DNA from: Embleya sp045207785
GTDB taxonomy: Bacteria; Actinomycetota; Actinomycetes; Streptomycetales; Streptomycetaceae
Assembly: GCF_045207785.1 (NCBI RefSeq)
Contig: NZ_CP108778.1
Span: 261,217-325,216 of the forward strand
Direction of reading: 5' to 3'
DNA: 64,000 bases
The notes beneath the pieces were generated by a model, which was given only the letters and a program-made list of their open reading frames with translations, had not been told where the DNA came from and did not search any database. Positions within the stretch are counted from its first letter, which is position 1. Each line of letters begins with the position of its first letter. Both the position numbers and the translations under genes were made by a program. This document shows, in pieces, positions 40,994-50,588 of the stretch.

Positions 40994-43654
40994 ATGGCAC
41001 ACACCGCGATGATCGAGTCGAACACGCAGACTTGGGAGGCGGCCGGCAGCGGCGAACCGCGCTGGATCGTGGGGATCCAGGGTTCGCGATCGGTGTTCAC
41101 GGTCGACGTCTCCGATGACCACGGGTTCCGGATCATGTTCGGCCGTCGGTCGGTCATCCGTTCCGGTGACGACTTCCGGACCGCAACCGACCGTGACTCC
41201 GCCGAGATCGTGATCTCCGAATGGTTCGCCGAACACACCGCGATGCTGCGCAAGGCGCGCGCAGCGATTGTCGCGCGCACGCCCGTGAAGCTTCCGGGAT
41301 ACGTGAGCATGCCGCGCCGGGGCGCCAAACGACGCAGGATCCCCACGAGCAAGAAGCTGTACGAGATTGCCCCGTTCGCTCCGGGGGATCACGTGGAGTG
41401 GATCCACGAGGGGGACCGGTACACCGGTCAGGTCTGGTGCGAGGACGTGCAGGCGTACGGGCGTGACTCCGCCGTAGTGGTCCAGCACAAGAACGGCCGT
41501 CCGGTCGCGCGCGTGTTCACGGTCCCCATGAACAGGCACTCGCACCGCATCGAGGGATGCGAGGTTGTCAGCAAGGGCAACGCGAACGACGCGGAACAGC
41601 TGGGGCTGTTCGCCCCGCCGTTCCCGGACCGGGCGCCGGAAACGGTCGAGTGCCTGATTCCGGCGCAACCGACTGCCAGTGATCCGCACGTGTGCCCGTC
41701 GTTCCCGCGCGAGCGGTATTTGTTCGAGGGCGTTCGGACCGGTGTCGAGTGCGTCACGTTCGACGTGTACGAGCGTCCGAAGAAGGACGCGCGTCCGGTC
41801 ATGGGTGTCTACCCCAAGGGTGCCCGGGTGTTCCGGGTCGAGTCGGTCCGGGGCGGTATCTGGCAGGCATGGGACCCGAGCGAGGACGACCCGCGCGTGG
41901 CGTCCGGCGGGACGCGCGAGATTGCCGCGTGGGAGTACCTGCGCACCGTCGCAGCCGTGACGTCGACGCGTCGCGACAACAACACGATCTTGGTCACGGT
42001 GACCATCGCGCAGGAGGAATTCCCCTACGAAGTTTCGGTGCTCTCGGGTGCTCCCGACAACCGGCTCGTGATCCACGCGGGCAAGGGCTCATGGGGTAGC
42101 GAAGCCGCTGTGATCGCTCGCACGGGAGACATGATCGAAGGCCAGGCGCTCGCCGTTCGTCACGCGCAGGGTCGACTGCCCGTGCTCGGTGCCGGCAGTA
42201 CGCCGGATGACTACAACGTGGAAACCGACTGGAAGCGCGACGAATGGTCCGTGACGCACGTAGACGGTGCGTTCGTGGGAGTCGCGTCGACTTGGCGTGA
42301 GGGCAACGCGCTTGCCGCCGCGCACGCGGAACGCGCCGCTGTCGTACGCGACTTCGTGGCCGGCCGCGACTGGACCTTCCCGAAGCGACCCACGCCGGTG
42401 GACTGCGACCACACCGCAGCGTGGGTCAAGGTCGACGCGCGGGACGCGAAAGGCTCCGTGACCCTGGACTGCGGTTGCGGGCACGGCACCGTGACGCGGG
42501 AAACCGAACTGTACGGCGCGCTCTACCGCTCTTCGCCCGTCGTGACCGGGGCGGACGTGCCGGCCGATTTCGTGCGGGACGTCGCGGCCGGCGCCGGCTA
42601 CGACTTCGCCAGCGAATGGAGCGTGTACGGCGACGCGTTGTACAGGTCCGTGATGAAGGCTGCGCAGGCAACGGAGGGCACGCGGGTCGAGCGTCGCATC
42701 GACCATCCCGAAATGACCGAAGGCATGGGGTCCCGGAATATCGTCCAGCGGGGCACGGTCGTGGCCTGCGATCGGACCGGCCGCGACGGGGACGTTCTGA
42801 CCGTTCTGTGGGACGGCGATTGGGGCCGCCTCCCGTGCTTCGCCCGTGACGTCAGGGTCGTCGACCCGTGCGACGTGGCACGTGAGCGCGAGGCGCACGT
42901 CTTCGCTGTCGGAGACAAGGTCATCAAGGACACCGGAGGGTTGGTGACCGGTGACGAACGGGTGGGTGTCGTTCTCGAAGGGCAGGTCACGTCCGCGCAC
43001 GGAGGGCGGTACCAGCCGGAAACCTTTGTGCGAGTCTGGTGGTCGGACGGTTTCGACGACGGCCCCATGTGGCAGCCGACCGGGGCTTTCCTGGCCGTCC
43101 CGGACAGCCCGCCCACGCCGGCTGACGAGTCGCCGGACACGGACCCGGAGAACCCTCCGGCGGATGCGTCGGCCGATGACAACCCTTCGGACACGCCGGC
43201 ACGGCAGGTGTCCGCCGATGCGATCGTGCATCCCCCGATGACGCGCGCATGCTCGGGATTCCCGCGCGCGACCGGAGCAATGCTCGGCACGCACCAAGTG
43301 GCGCTGGAGATCGCGCGGGCCCTCCACGCGCGCGGCCGTCGTCTCCTGGGAGCGCGGTACGAGGAATACGGGTTCCTCCCCACGCTCCAGCCGGAAAACG
43401 GCTGGTGGGTCGAGTACGGCATCCAGGGCGCGGACGACGCGGAACACGTGGTGCGCGTGACGAGGCAGTTCTACAACGGGCGCGTCCACTCGTGGGACGA
43501 CTGCCACGGCTGGTGGCGCATCACCATCGACGGCCGGCCCATCACCAGGACCGACGCACAGGGCAGGCGTGTCCGGGTGGAGTTGCCCCGCATCCCCTCA
43601 CGGCAGGACATCGCCTACGCGATCCATGCCGCACTGCCCGGACAGAGCCTCTAG
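40994..43654 (+). CDS. Large hypothetical protein under leader C
   Basis: An 886-residue protein, the largest of the accessory string. The sequence seems to consist of several small beta-rich modules: FAPGDHVEWIHEGDRYTGQV near 130 looks like an SH3/KOW-like fold, and a similar VFAVGDKVIKDTGGLVTGDE module with VWWSDG occurs near 640. A Cys-containing segment VTLDCGCGHGTVTRE lies near 495. Residues ~700-745 are Pro/Asp-rich linker, followed by a C-terminal domain with EIARALHARGRRLLGARYEE. No catalytic motif is recognised. It is followed by a terminator and is alone on its transcript. Confidence 0.72.
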   Translation: MAHTAMIESNTQTWEAAGSGEPRWIVGIQGSRSVFTVDVSDDHGFRIMFGRRSVIRSGDDFRTATDRDSAEIVISEWFAEHTAMLRKARAAIVARTPVKLPGYVSMPRRGAKRRRIPTSKKLYEIAPFAPGDHVEWIHEGDRYTGQVWCEDVQAYGRDSAVVVQHKNGRPVARVFTVPMNRHSHRIEGCEVVSKGNANDAEQLGLFAPPFPDRAPETVECLIPAQPTASDPHVCPSFPRERYLFEGVRTGVECVTFDVYERPKKDARPVMGVYPKGARVFRVESVRGGIWQAWDPSEDDPRVASGGTREIAAWEYLRTVAAVTSTRRDNNTILVTVTIAQEEFPYEVSVLSGAPDNRLVIHAGKGSWGSEAAVIARTGDMIEGQALAVRHAQGRLPVLGAGSTPDDYNVETDWKRDEWSVTHVDGAFVGVASTWREGNALAAAHAERAAVVRDFVAGRDWTFPKRPTPVDCDHTAAWVKVDARDAKGSVTLDCGCGHGTVTRETELYGALYRSSPVVTGADVPADFVRDVAAGAGYDFASEWSVYGDALYRSVMKAAQATEGTRVERRIDHPEMTEGMGSRNIVQRGTVVACDRTGRDGDVLTVLWDGDWGRLPCFARDVRVVDPCDVAREREAHVFAVGDKVIKDTGGLVTGDERVGVVLEGQVTSAHGGRYQPETFVRVWWSDGFDDGPMWQPTGAFLAVPDSPPTPADESPDTDPENPPADASADDNPSDTPARQVSADAIVHPPMTRACSGFPRATGAMLGTHQVALEIARALHARGRRLLGARYEEYGFLPTLQPENGWWVEYGIQGADDAEHVVRVTRQFYNGRVHSWDDCHGWWRITIDGRPITRTDAQGRRVRVELPRIPSRQDIAYAIHAALPGQSL

Positions 43655-43673
43655 CGACACGGCGTCCGGCGCC

Positions 43674-43707
43674 GCGCGGTCGGGAGCCTCACCGCTCCCG
43701 ACCGCGC
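43674..43707 (+). terminator. Terminator
   Basis: A perfect 13-bp inverted repeat GCGCGGTCGGGAG, 20 bp past the stop. Confidence 0.72.
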
Positions 43708-43804
43708 CCCGGACCGCAACCCCGGTCACCCTTCGCGGGTCCTCGAACCCCTCATCGCCCGAATCCGCCGCGTCCGCGCGGTGCACTCCACAGGAGCGTT
43801 CCTC

Positions 43805-44533
43805 ATGACGGAGAAGCTTTCCATCCCGCCGGCCGACAACGACGACAATTGGATCCCGCGCGGCCCCGGGGCCTGGCTCGTCGTCCCGGTCGGGGCGTTG
43901 CGGCCGGTCGTATGCACGGTGACCGAGCCGGCGCCCACCGGCTCGGACCGGTGGCGCGTCCTTCACGGAGCACACGCCACGATCGAGGATTCGGCCGAGT
44001 ATTACGAGGCGACCGACCGCGCGGACGTCCGCGCGCTCATCGCCCGATGGGTCGAGGAAAGCAGGGCCACGACCGTCTACCACTGGGACGCGCAGGACGG
44101 TATCCGTCGGTTGGAGTGCGCGACCACGGTCGACGACTGGGACCGTTGCTTCCCCCGCTTCTACGTGCGCCACCAGACGACCGGTTTCGGCCGCTCGATC
44201 GTGCTGACCACGCGCCCGGTGGCCGAACGGGCAATCGCCGAACAGCAGGCGGCGATCATCCTGGGCCAGAGCCACCGGCACGACCGGATGTGGGTCGAGG
44301 TCAAGGACATGGGACGCGCCCCATCCCCGAACCTGGCCGAGGGCACCCGTTTCTACTCGGTGGCGGGACGCGCGGGGGTCATCACGATTCGCCACCGAGA
44401 CTCTGCGGTCGTGTCGTGGCTGGACGGTCCGCAAAGGGGTGACAGCTACCCGTCGGGCTATCCGCTGGACCTCATGCGCACCACGCAGCCCGCGCCGTTC
44501 CATCCCCACTTCGGCCAGAGCCGTCTGCGGTAG
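43805..44533 (+). CDS. Hypothetical protein, first of a paralogous pair
   Basis: A 242-residue protein. Shared with the next gene: PPADNDD near the start, DSAEYYEATDRADVRALIARW near 62, ATTVYHWD, LECATTVDDWDR near 103, VAERAIAEQQAAIIL near 140, and the C-terminus HPHFGQSRLR. Function is not recognised. The start is set by CACAGGAGCGTTC, which is repeated before the paralogue. Confidence 0.75.
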   Translation: MTEKLSIPPADNDDNWIPRGPGAWLVVPVGALRPVVCTVTEPAPTGSDRWRVLHGAHATIEDSAEYYEATDRADVRALIARWVEESRATTVYHWDAQDGIRRLECATTVDDWDRCFPRFYVRHQTTGFGRSIVLTTRPVAERAIAEQQAAIILGQSHRHDRMWVEVKDMGRAPSPNLAEGTRFYSVAGRAGVITIRHRDSAVVSWLDGPQRGDSYPSGYPLDLMRTTQPAPFHPHFGQSRLR

Positions 44534-44601
44534 GCATCCGGTCCGGCGCGGCGACAGGGAGCGTGCTCCTGGCCGTGTCGCCCGAACGACGTTGCCGAAC
44601 C

Positions 44602-44636
44602 GGTCCGGCGTCGGAACCGTGCACCGACGCCGGACC
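44602..44636 (+). terminator. Terminator
   Basis: A perfect 13-bp inverted repeat GGTCCGGCGTCGG between the two paralogues. Confidence 0.65.
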
Positions 44637-44721
44637 CGTCCTCCGGCGCGCCCATGACGCATCGCATCGCCCACGCCGAGCCGCTGCCTTCCCCGCGGCA
44701 CACATCACAGGAGCGTTCGCC

Positions 44722-45456
44722 ATGACGGGAAAGACTCTCCCCACTCCGCCGGCCGCCAACGACGATCAGCGGTGGACTTCGCACCGTCCGGGAATCTGGA
44801 TCGTCGTCCCGCGTAGGGCGCTACAGCTGATCTCGTTCACCGTGCAGGAGCCGCCCGGGTCGGGCCCGTGGCGCATCCTGCCCGGCGCACACGAAGCGGT
44901 CGCGGACTCGGCGGAGTATCACGAGGCGACCGACCGCGCTCACGCTCGCGCTCTCATCGCCCAGTGGGCGGAGGAGAACAGGGCCACGACCGTCTACCAC
45001 TGGGACAGGATGGGACGCGATACTCGTCTGGAGTGCGCGACCACGGTCGACGACTGGGACCGACGTTTCCCGCGCTTCTACGTGGGTTACGTCGGGCACC
45101 TGATCTGCACCCAGCGTTGTTCAACGCCCCAGTACACGGCCAACGTTGCCGAGCGCGCCATCGCCGAACAGCAGGCGGCAATCCTGTTGGCAGAACACCC
45201 CGGTGAAGGCATGTCCGCCGAGGTCATGGACGAGGGGCCGGCCCCGTTCCCGCATCTGGTGGAACACACCCGTATCTACTCGTCCCGGGGGCGCGAGGGG
45301 GTCATCACGATGCGCTTCCGCGACCGTGCGGTGGTGTCGTGGACGGACGGGTGGCAGCCGGACGACCCCTACCCGTCCACGTATCCGCTCGATCTCATGC
45401 GTGATACGCCACCGAAGCCGTTCTATCCCCACCTCGGCCAGAGCAGCCTGCGGTAG
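44722..45456 (+). CDS. Hypothetical protein, second of a paralogous pair
   Basis: A 244-residue protein clearly homologous along its whole length to its upstream neighbour (DSAEYHEATDRAHARALIAQW, LECATTVDDWDRRFPRFYV, VAERAIAEQQAAILLAE, YPHLGQSSLR). Even the ribosome-site context CACAGGAGCGTTC is shared, showing a recent tandem duplication that copied the 5' flank. Function unknown. Confidence 0.75.
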   Translation: MTGKTLPTPPAANDDQRWTSHRPGIWIVVPRRALQLISFTVQEPPGSGPWRILPGAHEAVADSAEYHEATDRAHARALIAQWAEENRATTVYHWDRMGRDTRLECATTVDDWDRRFPRFYVGYVGHLICTQRCSTPQYTANVAERAIAEQQAAILLAEHPGEGMSAEVMDEGPAPFPHLVEHTRIYSSRGREGVITMRFRDRAVVSWTDGWQPDDPYPSTYPLDLMRDTPPKPFYPHLGQSSLR

Positions 45457-45469
45457 GCCGTCCGGGACG

Positions 45470-45502
45470 CGCAGGAGCCGGCGGCGCGAGCCGGCTCCTG
45501 CG
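45470..45502 (+). terminator. Terminator
   Basis: A perfect 13-bp inverted repeat CGCAGGAGCCGGC with a 7-nt loop, 13 bp past the stop. Confidence 0.75.
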
Positions 45503-45550
45503 GACCGCAGGCGAGCGTAACGGGCGAACGAGTACCGACGAAACCGATTC

Positions 45551-45586
45551 AATCCCTTGTGTAAAAACAAGAGATTAAGTATTCTG
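45551..45586 (+). promoter_or_regulatory. Operator-promoter, CTCTTGT class
   Basis: The -35 TTGTGT (45557-45562), a 17-bp spacer and the -10 TATTCT (45580-45585) lie over the dyad AATCCCTTGT / ACAAGAGATT (one mismatch). Transcription probably starts at the GG about 7 bp on. The gap from 45457 to 45774 holds this site, the terminator before it and a leader hairpin, but no gene. Confidence 0.78.
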
Positions 45587-45595
45587 GGGTCAGTG

Positions 45596-45622
45596 GAAAT
45601 CCCTTGGCTCCCAAGGGATTTC
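45596..45622 (+). promoter_or_regulatory. Leader hairpin
   Basis: GAAATCCCTTGG - CTC - CCAAGGGATTTC is a perfect 12-bp stem starting about 10 nt into the predicted transcript. It comes too early to end a useful transcript, so it may protect the 5' end, attenuate or bind protein. The preceding CTGGGGTCAGTGGAAA is identical at the 59729 promoter. Confidence 0.5.
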
Positions 45623-45774
45623 GCCCCACGCATCCGCGAACCAAAACCCCGCCAAGCGGGGCTCCGTCCGACGCCGAACCCGCAGGACCGCGCGTTCCGA
45701 GACGTCGAATCCTCCCGCGCCGCACCGTCACCGCCGTGCCCCGCGTCGCATCGACCCGATCAAGGGAGATCACC

Positions 45775-46440
45775 ATGTCTGCTCGCACCGTCCCGCGCTC
45801 CTTCCGCCTCTCCGATGACCTCGATGCGGCGGCGGAGAAGTTCGTCAACCTGCTGGGCGACGTCGACATGAAGTGGATCCGGAGGGATCGCCAGCACGAG
45901 ATCGCCTTGACGTCCGTCGACGACGTCACGCGTCCGAATCGCATGGCTGAGGTGTTCGAGACCCTCGAAGCCGCCGGGTGGACATTCGACGCCCTCGGCA
46001 TCGGCGAAGCCACGATGAGCTCGCCGGACGACCTGACGCACCTTTCCGTCTCCATGCGAATCATGCCCTCGGACAGCCGCGCACGCTGGGGCCTCACCCT
46101 GACCCCCGCTCCGTACACGCAGGTCATCACGTCCTTCCGGAACCTCGGCTTCGTCATCCGACTGGAGCAGCACCACGAGGGGGTCGGACGTCTCCTGCGG
46201 GTGGAGAACGGCTCCCGCACGGTCTACGTCGGCACCGACGGCACGGAGACCGGAGCCCTGCCGGAGTCCCCCGCCGACGTCCACAGGTGGCGCGCGGTCG
46301 GGATGACCGACACGGACAAGGACACCGACGCTCCCTGGATCCACAGCGGAGGCAGCCTCTCCGGCTGGTCGCGCTTCGTCGACGAGATCGCCCACTGGCT
46401 GACCGCGACCACAGAGGGCCGACAGCCCCGCCGCCGCTGA
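45775..46440 (+). CDS. Hypothetical protein
   Basis: A 221-residue protein: RSFRLSDDLDAAAEKFVNLL at the start, then MAEVFETLEAAGWTFDALGI, LTLTPAPYTQVITSFRNLGF and HSGGSLSGWSRFVDEIAHWL at the end. No known domain is recognised. GGGAG precedes the ATG. It is the first gene behind the 45551 operator-promoter, with a long (~190 nt) leader. Confidence 0.72.
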   Translation: MSARTVPRSFRLSDDLDAAAEKFVNLLGDVDMKWIRRDRQHEIALTSVDDVTRPNRMAEVFETLEAAGWTFDALGIGEATMSSPDDLTHLSVSMRIMPSDSRARWGLTLTPAPYTQVITSFRNLGFVIRLEQHHEGVGRLLRVENGSRTVYVGTDGTETGALPESPADVHRWRAVGMTDTDKDTDAPWIHSGGSLSGWSRFVDEIAHWLTATTEGRQPRRR

Positions 46441-46448
46441 CCGCCACC

Positions 46449-46480
46449 GGTTCGGCCCCGACCCGTTCCGGGGCCGAACC
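46449..46480 (+). terminator. Terminator
   Basis: A perfect 12-bp inverted repeat GGTTCGGCCCCG, 8 bp past the stop. Confidence 0.72.
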
Positions 46481-46528
46481 GACCCCCGCGCCACCCAGCC
46501 CCCGGCACCCCTGCAACGGAGGTACGTC

Positions 46529-47179
46529 ATGACCCCCACCACATCCCTCGAACCCGCGTTCGTCGAGGTCAACAGGCCCCACCTCGTTCTGACCCACACC
46601 GGCATCGAACTCTCCTTCGAAACCGTCGAGACAACGCTCGGCGGGACCGCGCGCATGGCGGACGGCGAGATCTTCGTACGGGTCGCCGAGCACGCGCCGG
46701 CCCCCGACGGTCTGTGGGCCACCTGGACCGTGCTCGTCTACGAAGCCGCCGACGACATGCTCCGCGCGGACGGCGACACGCGAGTCAAGGTCGGCGACAA
46801 CCCGCCGCCGGAACTGCTGCGCCGTCTCGCCGTGTCCATGGCCGGTTTCCTGACCTCGTGCAAGTCCGACGCCACGGACGAGGAACCGAGGTCCGAGAAG
46901 GAACTCGCCGAGGTGATGGTCACGGCGCTGCGCGGCGTGGGACTGGACGCCGAGGTGATCCCCACCGGCGGGAACTGTTGGGCCGCGCGCGTCGACCCGC
47001 AGGCCCTGGGTCTGCCCGAAGGGGGTGAAGTCATCCTCACCAACCCGTTCGGCGAGGGCTGGTCCTGGACTTCGTCGCTGCACTGCGAGCCGGTTGGACA
47101 GGGGCACTGGCCCGGCGAAGTGAAGGCCGGGGAGGTTGCCCGCCGTCTGCGCACGGGGGACCTCGGCGTCATGGACTGA
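46529..47179 (+). CDS. Hypothetical protein
   Basis: A 216-residue protein of unknown function. Residues ~78-115 (PPELLRRLAVSMAGFLTSC) and ~122-140 (SEKELAEVMVTALRGVGLDA) are helical; the C-terminal half has NCWAARVDPQALGLPEGGEV and GEGWSWTSSLHCEPVG. AACGGAGG precedes the ATG. Terminator hairpins stand on both sides. Confidence 0.72.
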   Translation: MTPTTSLEPAFVEVNRPHLVLTHTGIELSFETVETTLGGTARMADGEIFVRVAEHAPAPDGLWATWTVLVYEAADDMLRADGDTRVKVGDNPPPELLRRLAVSMAGFLTSCKSDATDEEPRSEKELAEVMVTALRGVGLDAEVIPTGGNCWAARVDPQALGLPEGGEVILTNPFGEGWSWTSSLHCEPVGQGHWPGEVKAGEVARRLRTGDLGVMD

Positions 47180-47214
47180 CCCCCCTCGCCGACGACTCCC
47201 CAGCGCACGAAAGG

Positions 47215-47244
47215 TGTCCCGGGCCGGCAGACCGGCCCGGGACA
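47215..47244 (+). terminator. Terminator
   Basis: A perfect 13-bp inverted repeat TGTCCCGGGCCGG with a 4-nt loop. Confidence 0.72.
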
Positions 47245-47296
47245 TCGGACCCGCAACCGACATCGGCTGTTCCGGCCGAGACGAGGAGAAACGTCC

Positions 47297-48235
47297 GTGA
47301 ACTACCACAACCCGATCGACGACATCCCGTTCGAGGACCCGGACGACATCCCGGTACCGCTGGGCCGTGCCGGACAGGGCTGGGAGCTGCACGACCGTGT
47401 CTGGAACCTCCTCACCGGCTGGACGGACGTAGAGGGGACGGAGACGACCGGATTCCGCAGCACGTCACCCGATGGCCTCCTGACCCTGTGTTCCCTCCCG
47501 GACGGCGACCCCGACGGTGATGGCGACACGCTGTGGAGGATCACCTCCGACCTCGACCCGGGACGCCGGTTGTGGACGATCTCGTTCGGCCGGATGGTCC
47601 CCACCGAATTGCTGTCCTACGTCGTCGACGCCGTGGCGAACAAGTGGCGCGGGGGAATCGGCCGGTCCCTCGAATACCTGGAGGAATACGACCTGCCGAC
47701 CGACCCCATCGACCCGGGGCCGGACCCGTACGTCACCCTTCCCCGGCCGCCCCACATCGGGCTCACGCTCAACCAGTTCCACCACCCGCAGGCACGCGTG
47801 CTCACCGACAACACCACGGGTGTCTACCGCCGCTTCACCGTGTTCGGGATGGTCGAGGCCGACGGCACCAAACGGGCGCTCAGCGCGGCCGAGGGCGAGA
47901 CGCTCGACGTCCACCACGGCGAATTCGACGACGACACGATCGCGTTCGCCACGCCTACGTGGGCATGCAACCCCCGGCAGGCCCTGCGCCTGGTCGCCGG
48001 AACGGAACCCGTCACCGGACCCGAGCGCCCGTGGAGGGTCATCGGAATCCACTCCGCCGCCGGCGGATTCCGCGCCGAGGCCGTCATGTCCAACGACATC
48101 GGGCCGACGGTCCTCCAGTTCCACGGCCACGCCTCCTACGACCTGCACTGCGACGTCGTCACCGCGACCTGCCCCGCACGCGCCGTACAGATCGCCACGG
48201 ACGCGTTCGACGCCACCCACGCGGGCGACGACTGA
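47297..48235 (+). CDS. DUF317 domain protein
   Basis: A 312-residue protein. GWTDVEGTETTGFRSTSPDG (41-60) followed by LWRITSDLDPGRRLWTISFG and VPTELLSYVVDAVANKW (to ~116) is the DUF317 pattern known from Streptomyces plasmids and the SapB/secretion-linked proteins. A second, looser copy of the theme ends with PWRVIGIHSAAGGF. Function of the domain is unknown. GAGGAGAAA precedes the GTG start. A paralogue follows directly. Confidence 0.75.
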   Translation: MNYHNPIDDIPFEDPDDIPVPLGRAGQGWELHDRVWNLLTGWTDVEGTETTGFRSTSPDGLLTLCSLPDGDPDGDGDTLWRITSDLDPGRRLWTISFGRMVPTELLSYVVDAVANKWRGGIGRSLEYLEEYDLPTDPIDPGPDPYVTLPRPPHIGLTLNQFHHPQARVLTDNTTGVYRRFTVFGMVEADGTKRALSAAEGETLDVHHGEFDDDTIAFATPTWACNPRQALRLVAGTEPVTGPERPWRVIGIHSAAGGFRAEAVMSNDIGPTVLQFHGHASYDLHCDVVTATCPARAVQIATDAFDATHAGDD

Positions 48236-48253
48236 ACATCCCGACGCGGCAAC

Positions 48254-48281
48254 GGCTCGATCGGCGACCAACGATCGAGCC
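48254..48281 (+). terminator. Terminator
   Basis: A perfect 10-bp inverted repeat GGCTCGATCG with an 8-nt loop. Confidence 0.65.
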
Positions 48282-48338
48282 GGGCCCCACGGTCCGGCAC
48301 GACGCAACCCATCGCCCCCTCTCACCCTGGAGATCACC

Positions 48339-49262
48339 ATGACCCGCCAACGCCTCCCGCACATCCCCGTCCCGGTACACCCGGCCGGCGCCGGCGAACA
48401 GACCCCCGAAAACCTCCTCGGCATACTCGGCTGGCCCATCACCACCGACACCGCCGACGAACTCGTCGCCACGTCGCCCAACGGCAAGGTGTCGGTGACG
48501 TACCTGTCGACCTGCGACCGCTCCGACAGCGAAGGCGTGCTGTGGCGGATCACCGCAGATCTCGACCCGGGACGTTCGCTGTGGAAGGTGGAGTTCGGCC
48601 CGCAGGCCGCCGGTGAATTGGTCGCCCACTTCTTCGACGCGCTCGCCAACGGATACAAGGACGACGTCGACCGCCGGCGCGCCTACCTGGAGGCGAACGG
48701 CCTGCCGACCCGCCCCGTCGACCTGCCGGCCGCGTTCGCCGGCCACGTCGGCAGGTCCTGGCGCCGCGAGCCCAGCCGAGGGGAGATCGACTTTCTACAG
48801 GACGACCGAGGGCCGGTGCGCGTCGACCGTCGGGACACCCGCGCCTACTACCTCAAGTACACCGTGTTCGCCCTGCGTTGCCCCGACGGCATCGTGGTGG
48901 CGATCGGCGCCGTCGAGGGCGAAGCGGACGGCCCCGAACTCCACATCCCCGACGACGGATTCACCCCCATGGTCGTCGAGGTCTGGGCCGTCGACGCACA
49001 CGAGGCCATGGCCATCGTCCAGGCCGCTGACCAGCCCGAGTCCCCCACCCGCCTCTGGAGGGTCATCGGCGTCGAGAACGACAACTGCGACTTCCACCCC
49101 CTCGTGGTGATCGAAGGCGACGACACGATCGACGCCGACTACACCGAGATGGCCGGGATCGAAGTCGACACCTGGCCGTACAGCGATGTCGCCGAGGCGA
49201 CGTCGCCCACCCAAGCTGTCGCATCCGTCGTCGAAACCTTCAACGCCTCCCTACGCGACTGA
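48339..49262 (+). CDS. DUF317 domain protein, paralogue
   Basis: A 307-residue protein. GWPITTDTADELVATSPNGK near 30, LWRITADLDPGRSLWKVEFG near 68 and AGELVAHFFDALANGYKDD match the neighbour in order; LWRVIGVENDNCDF near 255 matches its second half. The duplication is older than that at 43805/44722. Function unknown. CCTGGAGA precedes the ATG. Confidence 0.75.
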   Translation: MTRQRLPHIPVPVHPAGAGEQTPENLLGILGWPITTDTADELVATSPNGKVSVTYLSTCDRSDSEGVLWRITADLDPGRSLWKVEFGPQAAGELVAHFFDALANGYKDDVDRRRAYLEANGLPTRPVDLPAAFAGHVGRSWRREPSRGEIDFLQDDRGPVRVDRRDTRAYYLKYTVFALRCPDGIVVAIGAVEGEADGPELHIPDDGFTPMVVEVWAVDAHEAMAIVQAADQPESPTRLWRVIGVENDNCDFHPLVVIEGDDTIDADYTEMAGIEVDTWPYSDVAEATSPTQAVASVVETFNASLRD

Positions 49263-49272
49263 TCCGCGCACT

Positions 49273-49305
49273 CCCCTCGGGCCGAAGGCGTGTCGGCCCG
49301 AGGGG
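49273..49305 (+). terminator. Terminator
   Basis: A perfect 13-bp inverted repeat CCCCTCGGGCCGA with a 7-nt loop, 10 bp past the stop. Confidence 0.74.
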
Positions 49306-49414
49306 CCCGGACGGAACCCCCACGCTCGCCCGCGCGAGTGACCCGACGGCGCGGAGCCGGGCAACCGGCCCCGCGCGCCCACGCATCGACCCCACGACCA
49401 CCGGGAGCCACGCG

Positions 49415-50371
49415 ATGACCGACACCACCCCCACCCCCACCCCCGGCACGCAAACCATCCTGAAGCGGTTCGGAGCCACCCCCCAGGAACTCGCCGACCA
49501 CTTCCGCCACGTCCGCGGTGCGACCGGCGAACTCGTGACGCTGACGCGCAACGCGGCCAACGCGGCCGACCACGCCGCGCGCATGCTGCTCGCGGCGGTG
49601 GACGGGCACGCCGACGTCCTCCGGTACTGGGCCGACTGCATCCACGCCGGGCGCGGCAACCCGCCGCACACGTACGAGACCAGCGCCTCGACCCTGAGCC
49701 GCGCGAACCGGGAGCACACGCAGGCGCTGTGGGAACTCGACCGCGCCGTCACCGCCCTCGACGCGGCATTCCGAGCCGACCTCACCTGGTCCCCGCCGAC
49801 GAACCTGCCCCGACTCCTCGCAGCGGCCGGCGCGCTCCTCGAGGGCCCGAACGCGACCTTCCCGGCGGGACCGATCGACCTGCCCACCGGCAGGATCACG
49901 CTCCCCGAAACCCTCACGGCATACACCCGGGACGGAGAGCTCGTCCTTCGGCGAGACGGACGAGACATCCTCGAGGCCCGCACCCAATGCTCCGACGATC
50001 CTCTCGCCCAAGCCACCGTCCTGTACGCCGCACTGCGGACCTACGCGCCCACCCCCGTCGACGCCCACCCCGCAGCCGTCGCCGAACAGACCCTTCCCAT
50101 CGCCGCCGAGTTGCTCGGCGAACGAACGACGGGCACGTTCACCATGGACGCCGCACCGGCGGAGCGATACCCGTACGTGCGTGACGAGGAGCACCTGCAT
50201 TTCATCTCGATCACGCCGGGAGAGTTCAGCGTCTACAGGCTCCTCGACGACGAGGACGAACTCGGTGACTCGATCACCGAGATATTGATCCCCCGCGGGG
50301 CGCCGTGCTTCTGGAGTCCCGAACGGCTGGCCGATTTGCTGGTCCAGGTGTTCACCGCCACCTTCACCTGA
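49415..50371 (+). CDS. Hypothetical protein; C-terminal domain shared with 53977 gene
   Basis: A 318-residue protein. The N-terminal ~130 residues are helical (ELADHFRHVRGATGELVTLT, then AADHAARMLLAAVDGHADVL), followed by a domain beginning FPAGPIDLPTGRITLPETLT (near 148) and containing AQATVLYAALRTYAP. The same signature appears in the genes at 52897 and 53977. No enzyme motif is seen. GGGAG precedes the ATG. Confidence 0.73.
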   Translation: MTDTTPTPTPGTQTILKRFGATPQELADHFRHVRGATGELVTLTRNAANAADHAARMLLAAVDGHADVLRYWADCIHAGRGNPPHTYETSASTLSRANREHTQALWELDRAVTALDAAFRADLTWSPPTNLPRLLAAAGALLEGPNATFPAGPIDLPTGRITLPETLTAYTRDGELVLRRDGRDILEARTQCSDDPLAQATVLYAALRTYAPTPVDAHPAAVAEQTLPIAAELLGERTTGTFTMDAAPAERYPYVRDEEHLHFISITPGEFSVYRLLDDEDELGDSITEILIPRGAPCFWSPERLADLLVQVFTATFT

Positions 50372-50445
50372 CTCCCGGACGGGCGCTGCGGGCGGTCGGC
50401 GAGCGCGTATCGGCTGGAACCCAAACCGCTCGACTGACGCCCCCC

Positions 50446-50482
50446 GGTGGGGTGTCGCGGCCCACCACCGCGACACCCCACC
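50446..50482 (+). terminator. Terminator
   Basis: A perfect 15-bp inverted repeat GGTGGGGTGTCGCGG with a 7-nt loop. Confidence 0.72.
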
Positions 50483-50588
50483 CCGACCCCAACGGCCGTG
50501 AACGCGGCCGGACCCGGGAAACGCGACGGCCGCCGGCCAGCGTCCGGCCGCGCTCGCCGCGACACCGATCGACGCCGTGGAGACGACG

